In this document: positions 49,893 to 58,611 of the stretch, piece after piece
Numbering within the stretch: position 1 is the stretch's first letter
Layout: each line of letters begins with the position of its first letter
Assembly: GCF_025452195.1 (NCBI RefSeq)
Contig: NZ_CP104973.1
Location: forward strand, 620,001 to 684,000
DNA: 64,000 nucleotides
Source: Phyllobacterium zundukense
GTDB taxonomy: Bacteria; Pseudomonadota; Alphaproteobacteria; Rhizobiales; Rhizobiaceae
Direction of reading: 5' to 3'
Position numbers and translations under genes: made by a program
The notes under the pieces: generated by a model
The model's database searches: none
What the model saw: the letters and a program-made list of their open reading frames with translations, nothing else
Told to the model about the DNA's origin: nothing

Positions 49893-52800
49893 TCAGCAGA
49901 CGGTCCCCTTGCCTGGCTTGCAAGGCTTGACCGGCACAGCGACTGCTGGTGCAGGGGGCACGACCGTTCCGGTTGGTGTGTTCCCGAGCAATTCGAACTC
50001 CGCGATGGTCACCGCGTCCGTCCCAAGCTCCAGCCGGTACTTTGCATAGGCCGCCGGCGTCTTGAGGGCGAAGGGCCGGGTTTGCCGTGGCCAGAGGAAC
50101 GTCTCATCCTTGCGCTCGTCCAGCGTTACCCACGTCGTGCCGTCATTGGAGCCCTTCAGTGTCCAGCTCTTCGGGCCCTTGGTGATGTCATTACCATCGG
50201 TCAAGGTATAGAGGCTGACCGGGATCGCCGTCCTGTCTGCCTTCAGCGCCACGTCGATCTGCGCCGCGCCGGAGACACTCGTCCACTCGGTCCCGGATGT
50301 GCGGTCGAAGAGGTTGGCTGACCCTGTCGTGGTGTTCGCCGTCACATCATAATTGCCGAGGGGCAGGATCGATTGCAACGGTGTCGGCTTGGCGGGCCCT
50401 TGCGTGATCGAAGTCGGGACATCGTTCTCCCCGGTTCCCCACTGCGAAGGGTTGGGACCCATGTCGAATTCAAGGGTTCCGCCCTTGGCGATTTCCGCAT
50501 GCTTGAGATAGTTACGGGTGATCGCCTCTCCGTTGAGACGCACTGCCTGCACATAGCGGTTGCCTGCACTGACATTGGGCGCCTCGATGAGCAGCGTATT
50601 GATCTTGCCGTTGGCATCGCGCAGGCGCACGCTCATCTTCTGGAAATAGGGCGCGCCGATGGCATATTCGGGCCGGCCCATGCTGACCGGATAAAAGCCC
50701 ATGGCGCTCTGGACGTACCAGGCCGACATTTCGCCATTATCCTCATCGCCAATATAGCCGGTACCGTCGGAAACGCCGTTCTTGTCAAAACCGGTGAAAT
50801 AGAGCTTGTCCATCACATCGCGCAGATATTTCTGCCCGCTCGAGGGGGAACCGGCATAATTATACATGTAGATCGAGTGATGCACGGTCTGGTTAGAGTG
50901 CTGGTACTCGCCGACATTGGCGAGTTCGTGGACTTTAGCCGCTTCACGGACCTCATGGATCACCGAGCCATAACAGCCTCCCGCCACAACTGGTTTTGTT
51001 GTGAAGAATGCGTCAAGTTTGGCTTTTAGCTTGTCGCGCCCCCAATAAAGATTGGCAAGGCCCTGACCGTCCTGTGGCGCGAGGAAGGCATAGGACCAAG
51101 CATTGCCCTCAGTGTAGCCGCAAAGCCAGGTTTGCGGCGTTTGGGAGGGGTATGTCCAACTTCCATCCGCATCTTTCTCGCGGAACCAGCCGCCGGCCCA
51201 GGTGCCGGTCGAAGTGGAATCGAAAATATTGGGATAGCTGATCGCCCGATTGTCGAGATACGCCGCATCATCAGCCTTTCCCAATGCTTTGGCCAGTTGG
51301 GCGCCGCCGAAATCATTGACGTACGCCTCCAGCGACCAGGCAACACCTTCGCTGTCACCGACGGTGCGGCCATAGAACAGCAATTCATTCATGTGTTGGC
51401 GCCCCCTGTCGTTGTTATGACTATAGGCGGTGGCATTGCGCAGTATGGAGTGGTAAGCGGCATCAACGTCGAAATTGCGCACCCCCTTCATATAGGAATC
51501 GGCCAAAATCACATCGAGGCTGGTTGCGACCATGGAATTCGTGTAGCCGGGGTTGGACCAGCGTGTCGTCCAGCCACCATCCTTGTAGCCATTGACGAAA
51601 CCATCGAGCATCTCGCCGGCTTCATTGGGGTTCAGCAACGTATAGAGCGGCCAGGTGGTGCGGTAGGTATCCCAAAAGCCGTTATTGACCCAGATCTTGC
51701 CTTTTTTGATCTTGTCGGTGTCCGTATAGGGACTGGAATACTTTGCTTCATATTTGCCTTCTGCACCTTTGACCTTTTCCCAGGCGGAATTGGGATAGAG
51801 GAAAGCGCGATACATGTTGGAATAGAGGATGATCTTCTGGTCTTCGGTCGCGCCTTCCACCTGCATCGTGTTCAACCGTTCATTCCAGGCGGCTTCCGCC
51901 AGGGTCAGAACGTCCTCGAAGCTCTTGCCGGCAATCTCCTGATCGAGATTGTCTTTTGCCTGTTCCTCGCTGATGAAGGATGTAGCAATGCGCATGCCGA
52001 TGGTCTTTGCGCCCGCCGGCGTATCGAACTCGACCCAGGAACCATCCCGGAAGTTCGTTATGCTGTTGTCAAACCGGATGAAGACATACATCGACGGGCC
52101 GCCGCGCTCACCAACCTTTCCCGAAGCCGTTCCCTTGTCCCGTTCGACTTTTAGCGTCCCGCCAAAAGTATTGAACTTGATTCCGGATTTTGCTGCCGTT
52201 TCAGGGGCAGTAATTTGGAAATACGCGGCATGATCGGTGGGCGTGATCTCTGTCTTCATGCCGTTGTCATAGGTCACGCTGTAATAATGCGCCGTGCCAA
52301 TCTGGTTCTTGCGTTGGAATGCCTGATCCTTGGCATTGGCGGCATCTATGTCGGGACTAATCAGCATGGCCTGACGATTTCCGAGGTGCCGGCTTGCCTC
52401 ATGCGTCAGCATGAAACCCTGCATCCCATGATTCCTGTCTCCGTGGTAGAAAATGCTACTATTAGCTCCGGTATTCACCGGCGACCACATGTTGAAGCCA
52501 AAAGGCATGGCCGTGGCGGGGAAAGTGGAACCCTTCGCAAGATTGCCGGGATCGGCCGAGCCGCGGGTCGTATTGACATATTGCGCGAGCTTCTGCGGCT
52601 TGAATTTCAGACCCGCAATCTCGGCTTCAAGCGCCGTGATGCGAGTAGAGGACGCTGCGCTGGTCCGCTCTCTTTCCGTGGCGTCCGCATTGGATTTCTC
52701 CTGCAGCTGATTGATAAGCGCCGTCAGGGTCTCAAGCGCGGTTTTGTCCGCCAGCCCGGCAATTTTCGTCCGCAGCTCTTCGATTGTATTATCATGCTCG

Positions 52801-53221
52801 GTCTTGGCAATGCCGTCCAGCTTGACCTTGCCATCCAACACTGTTTTGGCTCCCTGATACCGGTCTCGAGTGCCGTCAGTCTGGTGGCGTGGTCGCTCTC
52901 AGCTGCAGCGGTTTCGAGTGCCGTGATTTTGCTATTTAGCGTGTCACTGCGTGTTGCGCTTGCCTTGGCGTCAGTCTCGACCTTGCCAAGCCCGGCTTTA
53001 ATTTCTGCAAGAAGAGCCGATATCTGCGTATCGCCATTGGCGCGATCGCGAATCTCGGTGTCGAGGGCTTGCCGCAAATCGTTGACCTGCCCCTTCAATT
53101 GTTCAATCGCAGCTGGATCGAAGGTGCTTTGGCCCGAATTGTTGTTCTTGTCATCCCCGTCGCAGCCGGCAAGCATCGTGCAGCCGAGAAGCCCGGCAAT
53201 GAATATGCGTCGCAATATCAT
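49893..53221 (-). pseudogene. GH92-family alpha-1,2-mannosidase lipoprotein, frameshifted near the N-terminus
   Basis: Two minus-strand frames make one gene of about 1108 residues. The 5' part (53221 to about 52856) encodes a lipobox (TMLAGC), then a long coiled coil. The 3' part (to 49893) continues the coiled coil and then carries the GH92 domain (HGDRNHGMQGFMLTHEASRH, NNGFWDTYRTTWPL, GYIGDEDNGEMSAWY) and a C-terminal F5/8-type-C-like sugar-binding domain. Around 52855 the reading changes frame; one missing C (GGTATC-AGGG for GGTATCCAGGG) would restore IQGAKTVLDG. GH92 enzymes are calcium-dependent exo-mannosidases. Real pseudogene or assembly error cannot be told. If real, the 982-residue product lacks its export signal. 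Confidence 0.88.
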
Positions 53222-53436
53222 GGTTTCCTCCTAATTTATTTTTGAAATGTTCTGGAACTGAAAAATCACCGCGTCAGGGCGCGAGAGTGGCTGCAACCAA
53301 CCACGCCTTCAAACCGCGCTCCTCCCAGGGCGGTTTAAGCCGATTAAATAAGAGTCTGTGATTAATTCGCCTCAGCGGAAGGAGTCAATTCGCCTTAAGT
53401 CTAAGAGTGTGAACCAATCGGAAGTCCATAAACAAC

Positions 53437-53465
53437 AAAACCCGCCATGAAAAATGACGGGTTTT
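53437..53465. terminator. Orphan terminator-like hairpin in the scar region
   Basis: AAAACCCG(C)CAT and ATG(A)CGGGTTTT form a stem of about 11 bp with an AT-flanked loop, T-rich on both sides, a bidirectional intrinsic terminator form. No complete gene ends here; the only gene end nearby is the mrp fragment (minus, ends 53545), whose terminator this may have been. Confidence 0.6.
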
Positions 53466-53466
53466 A

Positions 53467-53520
53467 GAGCAATTCCAGGAAAAGTGTGAAGCGGTTTTCC
53501 GTCCGGAACTGCGCAAAACG
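53467..53520. repeat. Rhizobial intergenic palindrome (GCAATTCCAGGAAAAG type)
   Basis: An imperfect palindrome: GCAATTCCAGGAAAA and TTTTCCGTCCGGAACTGC around GTGTGAAGCG. I know this sequence type from memory as very common between genes in Rhizobiales genomes. It lies next to the orphan terminator, as such repeats often do after gene ends. Confidence 0.7.
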
Positions 53521-53544
53521 GAAGGGCACCAACGCGAAGGGCAG

Positions 53545-53575
53545 CTACTCGAACACGATCGCCGGGGCGGCGCGC
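53545..53575 (-). pseudogene. Fragment of mrp: last 31 bp including the stop codon
   Basis: The minus-strand reading ends GRAAPAIVFE-stop, the same as the C-terminus of mrp at 57292. DNA identity over 31 bases is near complete (three differences by eye: CTACTCGAAC versus CTATTCAAAC, and CGCGCCCG versus CGCGTCCG). It is joined directly to the pgm fragment. Confidence 0.85.
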
Positions 53576-53938
53576 CCGGCGCCAACAAGCTGATGGACGA
53601 TCTGCGCGCCAGGCTGCCAACGCTCCCCGGCGGCTCGGTCCAGGGCCTCAAGATCACGCATGCCGATGACTTCGCCTATCATGATCCCGTCGACAAATCG
53701 GTCAGCAAGAACCAGGGCATCCGCGTCCTGTTCGAAGGCGGCTCGCGCCTCGTCTTCCGCCTGTCGAGCACCGGCACGTCCGGCGCAACCATCCGCGTCT
53801 ATATCGAGCGCTACGAACCAGACCCGAAGCGCCACGATCTCGAAACGCAAGGCGCGCTGGCCGATCTCATCCGCGCCGCGCACGACTTGCCGATATCGAG
53901 GGCCATACGGGGCGCGGTGAGCCGAGCGTGATTACGTG
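53576..53938 (+). pseudogene. Partial duplicate of pgm: last 363 bp with a frameshift
   Basis: Begins CCGGCGCCAACAAGCTGATG and matches pgm from 49430 to the stop with few changes, about 97% by eye. One C is missing near 53886 (CACGACTTGCCG versus CACGACCTTGCCG), which shifts the end of the frame. There is no start or promoter, and it encodes only the C-terminal domain, so it is not functional. The high identity implies recent duplication or ongoing gene conversion. Confidence 0.95.
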
Positions 53939-54193
53939 ATTGATCGCAAGCCCAAATAGAATATTTTCGGAGAGGTTCGATGTTCTGAGGGCCGCCGGCA
54001 ACGGTAGGTCTATATTCGCTATCAGCGGTTGCGGCCCTGTCAACCTACTGCCCAACAGGTGCATCTGTTAGGCAGTTCCTTCCGATGTTATCCGTGCTAG
54101 CGTAGCCTTGCGTCGAACACTTAGAAGGCCTTCTTTGTCACGCAACCCTGCCGCAACTAGACTTTGAGCTCTTCGACAAATTCTTTGCTACGC
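53939..54193. other. Intergenic region without recognised feature
   Basis: 255 bases between the pgm fragment and the Pho-box-like site. I see no credible gene, and no strong hairpin. It is not similar to the sequence after the true pgm stop, so the duplication ends at the pgm stop. Confidence 0.5.
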
Positions 54194-54211
54194 CTGTCAT
54201 TCAAATGTTAA
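54194..54211 (+). promoter_or_regulatory. Candidate Pho box
   Basis: CTGTCAT-tcaa-ATGTTAA: the first half matches the PhoB heptamer CTGTCAT exactly, the spacer is four bases as required, and the second half matches four of seven. It lies 127 bases upstream of the phosphate-binding protein gene, and that gene plus a Na/Pi cotransporter are expected PhoB targets. Confidence 0.45.
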
Positions 54212-54337
54212 CAAAACGAAATACCTAAATTGTAGGGAAATTCATAATATTCGAGACGCCCGGACAGGCTGTCTTGGACGAGATTTTTTGTGCGCCTAAT
54301 GCATGCGACCTTAGATTTATGATGGCGGGGCTCAGCG

Positions 54338-55417
54338 ATGGACAGGCACTTTCTTTGTATCCGATCGATTGGAGCAGCAATTGCAGGCGCCACGGTCGCG
54401 GCTATCGTTTTGTGTTTCGGCATGTCCTCCCAGGCGGAACCCATTCGCGGTGCTGGCTCGACGTTTGCAGCACCGGTGATCGCCGCATGGTCGCAAGCCT
54501 ATCGAGATGCTCGGGTGGACGGCGGTGACTTCATATCGCCCGACTGGACAGTCGACTACGAACTCGTTGGTTCGCTTGCCGGCGTAATGCGGCTCGACCA
54601 ACCTGAACTCGACTTTGCAGCGACTGATGTTCCTGTCAATCCAGCCGATCTGAAAAGACACGGGCGCGAGCAGTTTCCGATCGTATTCGGCAGCGTTGCC
54701 GTGGTTGCAAACATCAACGGCTTCGAAAATGGGCGTTTGCGGCTTTCTGGCCCGGTGCTGGCCGACATCTATCTCGACAGGATAAGGTCCTGGTCCGACC
54801 CGGCCATCAAGGCTTTGAACCCGGATGCCGTCCTACCCGATCTGAAGATCAGCGTGCTTTATCGCACAGATGGTTCCGGAACGACTTTTGCCCTTACCGA
54901 GTATCTGTCTGCCGTCAGTGCCGATTGGAAAAAGCTCCATGGTGCCGACACGCTGATGAAATGGCCGGTTGGGACAGGCGCTGAAGGCACGCAGGCTCTT
55001 ATCCGTGCCGTCCACGCAACCAAAGGCGCGATCGCTTATGCCGAATATGGCCAAGTCGAGCGCGCCGGCCTTCCTTATGCATCGCTGCAGAACAAGGCGA
55101 ACCATTTCGTGAAACCCGGTGCTGACGGCGTGCGGGATGCCGTGCACGCCATTGCCTGGGAAAAGACGCAGGACTTTCACGCCATATTGACTGACCTGCC
55201 TGGTGCCAACGCCTATCCCATAACCGCCGCGACCTTCGCCGTGGTCCCGGTCGTTGGACGTGCGGTAGATCGCTACGGCCGTGTTCATGATCTTTTCCGC
55301 CTCGCCTTCCAGATGGGCGCTGCTAAGGCGACCGAACTGGGCTATGTGCCGGTCCCGCCAGAACTGGTCAGGCAGATCGAGGACTACTGGGCGAAAGTGC
55401 CAAGCATAGGGAACTGA
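54338..55417 (+). CDS. pstS: Phosphate ABC transporter substrate-binding protein (PstS-like)
   Basis: 359 residues with a signal peptide (cleavage near SSQAEP). PstS signatures: IRGAGSTFAAPVIAAWSQAY at the mature N-terminus (phosphate loop), FAATDVPV and RTDGSGTTFALTEYL, all with the phosphate-binding Ser/Thr/Arg residues. No pstCAB genes follow; instead a Na/Pi cotransporter gene lies 90 bases downstream. It could serve a Pst system encoded elsewhere or act in sensing. The family is certain, the partner is not. Confidence 0.87.
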   Translation: MDRHFLCIRSIGAAIAGATVAAIVLCFGMSSQAEPIRGAGSTFAAPVIAAWSQAYRDARVDGGDFISPDWTVDYELVGSLAGVMRLDQPELDFAATDVPVNPADLKRHGREQFPIVFGSVAVVANINGFENGRLRLSGPVLADIYLDRIRSWSDPAIKALNPDAVLPDLKISVLYRTDGSGTTFALTEYLSAVSADWKKLHGADTLMKWPVGTGAEGTQALIRAVHATKGAIAYAEYGQVERAGLPYASLQNKANHFVKPGADGVRDAVHAIAWEKTQDFHAILTDLPGANAYPITAATFAVVPVVGRAVDRYGRVHDLFRLAFQMGAAKATELGYVPVPPELVRQIEDYWAKVPSIGN

Positions 55418-55507
55418 CAACCCTTCGGTTGCAGCGGCAAGGGGACCGCACAACTGAACAGACGGATGTAATTGCGCCACCATGGCGCCCTTTTGGGGAC
55501 AGAGCGG

Positions 55508-57235
55508 ATGAATATAGACCTCTTCAAGGACGTTTTAGTTCCGGTCATTGGCGGGTTGGGCATCTTCATGCTCGGGCTCGAGTTCATGTCGAATGGCATT
55601 CAGGCGCTATCTGTGACGAAGATGCGAGCGTTTCTGGCGAAGGCGGCCGGAACCCCCGTAAAAGGCGTCATTGCCGGAACACTGATTACCGGCGTCATCC
55701 AATCGTCAACGGCCATGACCGTGATGGTGGTCGGCCTTGTCAACGCCGGTGTCGTGGCGCTCAGGCCGGCGATCAGCGTTATCATGGGCGCCAATATCGG
55801 CACGACACTCGGCAACGGCCTTATCGCGCTTCCACTCGGTCCGCTGGGTCTCATCCTCGCCGGTGTCTTTTCACTGGTCTACTGTTTCGCGAAGAATGAG
55901 AAAGTCCGCAACATAGCCTTGGCCTGCATGGGTTTCGCGCTCATTTTCTACGGGCTCAATTTGATGACCGGCGGCCTTCGTCCGCTGCGCAACATGCCGG
56001 AAGTGATGGACGTCCTGTCCACGCTGCAGGCTGATTCCTACATCAACCTGATCAAATGCGTTCTGATCGCCGCGCTCGTCACAGCGATGATCCACTCCTC
56101 CTCCGCAACGATCGGCATCGTCATGGGTCTCGGGGCTGCCGGTATCCTCGACTGGACAACTGCAGTCGCTTTCTCGCTCGGCGCCGATCTTGGCACGACC
56201 ATTACCTCCTGGATAGCGTCGCTAAACCTGTCCAAGAACGCCAAACGTGCGGCTTATGCCCATATGTCCTTCAATATCATCGGCGTCTGCATCACGGTTC
56301 CGCTCTTCTTCGTCTCGATCGAGGTGCTGAAATGGGCGATGCAATGGTTTGGCGGCGATCCAGGCATTCCGGTGATCGTCGACGGGAAAGAAACTTTCCC
56401 GCTGGTCCCTGTCGCCGTTGGTCTCTTCTCGACCGTCTTCAACGTCTTCAACACTGTGGTGCTCTTTCCTTTCATCGGCGTCTTCGAACGTGTCCTGTCG
56501 CGTGTGGGCCGAACCGATGCGGAGGATATAGAGGATTACTCCACCCCGAAATTCCTCGATCGCAAGCTCGCCGGTGACTTTGCGAAAGCGATCCCGGCCG
56601 TGCAGCAGGAAACCGCCCGTCATTTGCAGGCCGGGGCATTATTCCTGGATATCGCCCGTTCATCCAAGGCGGCGCCATCCGATCCAGGTGAACACTATCT
56701 CGCGACTGATATCCTTAGCCGGGACATTCGCAGTTACACCGCGTCGCTCATGAAGGAAGATCTTCCGTATGAGCAACTCGACCTCATCGCAAGCCTGATC
56801 GAGGAGGCTGACTTTACTGCCGCATTGACAGAATCGATGCATCAGGTCGCCAGGCGGGTCAAACGCGAAAAATTTACCCCGCAGGCCCAGGTAATCGTCG
56901 ATACCGCCCTCGATAAACTTGACGCATCGCTACAAGACATCCTGCCGGACTATGGCGTCAAAAAACCGGATATGCCGGCAGGTCACGTCAGCTTGCCCGA
57001 TGTAGAGGAGCTTCGCGCACGAACTCTGGCGTTGGGACCGAATGCCGGCGCTGCCGAACGGGGCACCATACTCGCCCTCCTCGGTTCCATTGAACGCGCT
57101 GAGCTCCTGATCCGCCGTATTGATCATGAGCGCAAATCGGTCAACCGGCAGGCCGTTCTCGCCCGCTCGGCAGCTCACAAGGAGAGACAACGCCTCGTTC
57201 TTGATGGAGGCATGAGTCCAGTGCCGGCAGAATAA
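55508..57235 (+). CDS. Na/Pi cotransporter family protein with PhoU-like C-terminal domain
   Basis: 575 residues from the ATG at 55508 (MNIDLFKDVLVPVIGG); the frame is open further to 55472. It has two inverted NptA/PhoU repeats in the membrane part: GVIQSSTAMTVMVVGLVNAG and MIHSSSATIGIVMGLGAAG carry the QSS(T)AT-type signature. The last ~220 residues are PhoU-like helices. It imports or exports phosphate with sodium. It follows pstS on the same strand; a shared phosphate-limitation response is likely. Confidence 0.9.
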   Translation: MNIDLFKDVLVPVIGGLGIFMLGLEFMSNGIQALSVTKMRAFLAKAAGTPVKGVIAGTLITGVIQSSTAMTVMVVGLVNAGVVALRPAISVIMGANIGTTLGNGLIALPLGPLGLILAGVFSLVYCFAKNEKVRNIALACMGFALIFYGLNLMTGGLRPLRNMPEVMDVLSTLQADSYINLIKCVLIAALVTAMIHSSSATIGIVMGLGAAGILDWTTAVAFSLGADLGTTITSWIASLNLSKNAKRAAYAHMSFNIIGVCITVPLFFVSIEVLKWAMQWFGGDPGIPVIVDGKETFPLVPVAVGLFSTVFNVFNTVVLFPFIGVFERVLSRVGRTDAEDIEDYSTPKFLDRKLAGDFAKAIPAVQQETARHLQAGALFLDIARSSKAAPSDPGEHYLATDILSRDIRSYTASLMKEDLPYEQLDLIASLIEEADFTAALTESMHQVARRVKREKFTPQAQVIVDTALDKLDASLQDILPDYGVKKPDMPAGHVSLPDVEELRARTLALGPNAGAAERGTILALLGSIERAELLIRRIDHERKSVNRQAVLARSAAHKERQRLVLDGGMSPVPAE

Positions 57236-57291
57236 GGGGCAATTCAGCCGCTGCAACCGAACCGCCGCCGCGGCAAGAGGATTCAACCTTC

Positions 57292-58524
57292 CTATTCAAA
57301 CACGATCGCCGGGGCGGCGCGTCCGCCCTTCGTCGCCGCGAGCTGATCCCAAACGCTTGCGGCGATCTCGCGATAGGCTTGTGCCTGCGGACCGTCGGGA
57401 TTGCTGACAACTATAGGCGTTCCGGCATCGGACGTCTCGCGGATTTCCATCACCAGAGGCACCTCGCCGAGGAAGGGCACGCCGAGGCGTTCCGCTTCCT
57501 TGCGTGCGCCGCCATGGCCGAAGATGTCGTAGCGTGTGCCGGTGTCCGGGGCGATGAAATAACTCATGTTCTCGACGATACCGAGCAGCGGCACATCGAC
57601 CTTCTTGAACATGTTCAAACCCTTGCGCGCGTCGATCAGCGCCAGGTCCTGCGGTGTCGAGACGATAACCGCGCCGGCCAGCGGCACCTGCTGCGCCATT
57701 GTCAATTGCGCATCGCCGGTGCCGGGCGGCATATCGACGACCAGCACGTCGAGATCGCCCCACTGCACTTCGCGCAGCATCTGCGTCAGCGCCGACATGA
57801 CCATCGGCCCGCGCCAGATCATCGGTGTTTCCTCGTCGACGAGGAAGCCGATCGACATCACTTTGAGGCCGTAGCCTTCCATCGGCTTCAACACGCGGCC
57901 TGATACAACCTCCGGCCTGCCATGCAGACCAAGCAGCCGCGGCATGGAGGGTCCGTAAATATCCGCATCGAGGATGCCGACGCTGTGGCCATTGGCCTTG
58001 AGCCCCAACGCGAGATTGACGGCTGTCGTCGACTTGCCGACACCGCCCTTGCCCGAGGCGACGGCGATGATCGCGCCGACACCGGGCACGCCGGATTTGA
58101 CCGGCGCGCCGTGGCTGTGTCCATGCGCCGCTTGTGCCGGCGCACCCTGGGCTGCCGCGCCACTCTGGGCCACGACCCGCGGTGGTGGAACCGCGCCTGC
58201 CGGAGCCGGACGTTGCACCGGGCGCGCTGGAGGTGTTGGCCGCGGCGGGGCATCATCGCTTGTCGGGCCGCCTTTTTTCTCGGCGGTCAGCGCGACGATA
58301 GCGCCGTTCACTCCCGGCATCGCCTTGACGACACGCTCGGCGGCGGCGCGCAAAGGTTCCAGTTCCTGCGCTCGCGCGGCCGGCACGGTGATCGAGAAGA
58401 ACACCTTGTTGTCGGCGATGAAAATATCCGAAACCAGCCCGAGCTCGACAATGTTGCTGTTGAAGTCCGGGCCCGTCACCGTCTTCAATTGCTCGAGTAC
58501 CTGCTCCTGGGTCACGCTTGCCAT
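57292..58524 (-). CDS. mrp: Iron-sulfur cluster carrier protein Mrp/ApbC
   Basis: 410 residues. N-terminal MIP18-like domain (residues 1-75), a Pro/Ala-rich linker of about 75 residues, then the P-loop NTPase with the deviant Walker A GKGGVGKST (about residue 160) and DADIYGPSMPRLLG, DMPPGTGDAQLTM. The usual CxxC near the C-terminus is not visible: the segment VENMSYFIAPDTGTRYDIFG carries Ile-Ala-Pro-Asp where others have C-P-x-C, a family variant. Its last 31 bases recur at 53545. Confidence 0.93.
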   Translation of the reverse strand: MASVTQEQVLEQLKTVTGPDFNSNIVELGLVSDIFIADNKVFFSITVPAARAQELEPLRAAAERVVKAMPGVNGAIVALTAEKKGGPTSDDAPPRPTPPARPVQRPAPAGAVPPPRVVAQSGAAAQGAPAQAAHGHSHGAPVKSGVPGVGAIIAVASGKGGVGKSTTAVNLALGLKANGHSVGILDADIYGPSMPRLLGLHGRPEVVSGRVLKPMEGYGLKVMSIGFLVDEETPMIWRGPMVMSALTQMLREVQWGDLDVLVVDMPPGTGDAQLTMAQQVPLAGAVIVSTPQDLALIDARKGLNMFKKVDVPLLGIVENMSYFIAPDTGTRYDIFGHGGARKEAERLGVPFLGEVPLVMEIRETSDAGTPIVVSNPDGPQAQAYREIAASVWDQLAATKGGRAAPAIVFE

Positions 58525-58611
58525 TACAATTCCATCCCTGTCATTCCCTCCAACTCAAATAGTGCAGTTGGAGCGAATCGCCAATGGTCATTATCCGCGC
58601 AAGTGCCGTCA

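Noticed and set aside
53545..53883. Minus-strand 112-residue frame ending GRAAPAIVFE
   Set aside because: It is the antisense of the pgm fragment running into the mrp tail. The same antisense reading exists opposite the true pgm, so the frame is a shadow.
53593..53931. 112-residue frame identical to the phosphoglucomutase C-terminus
   Set aside because: It is part of the duplicated pgm fragment, without start, promoter or active-site residues, so it was called a pseudogene and not a gene.
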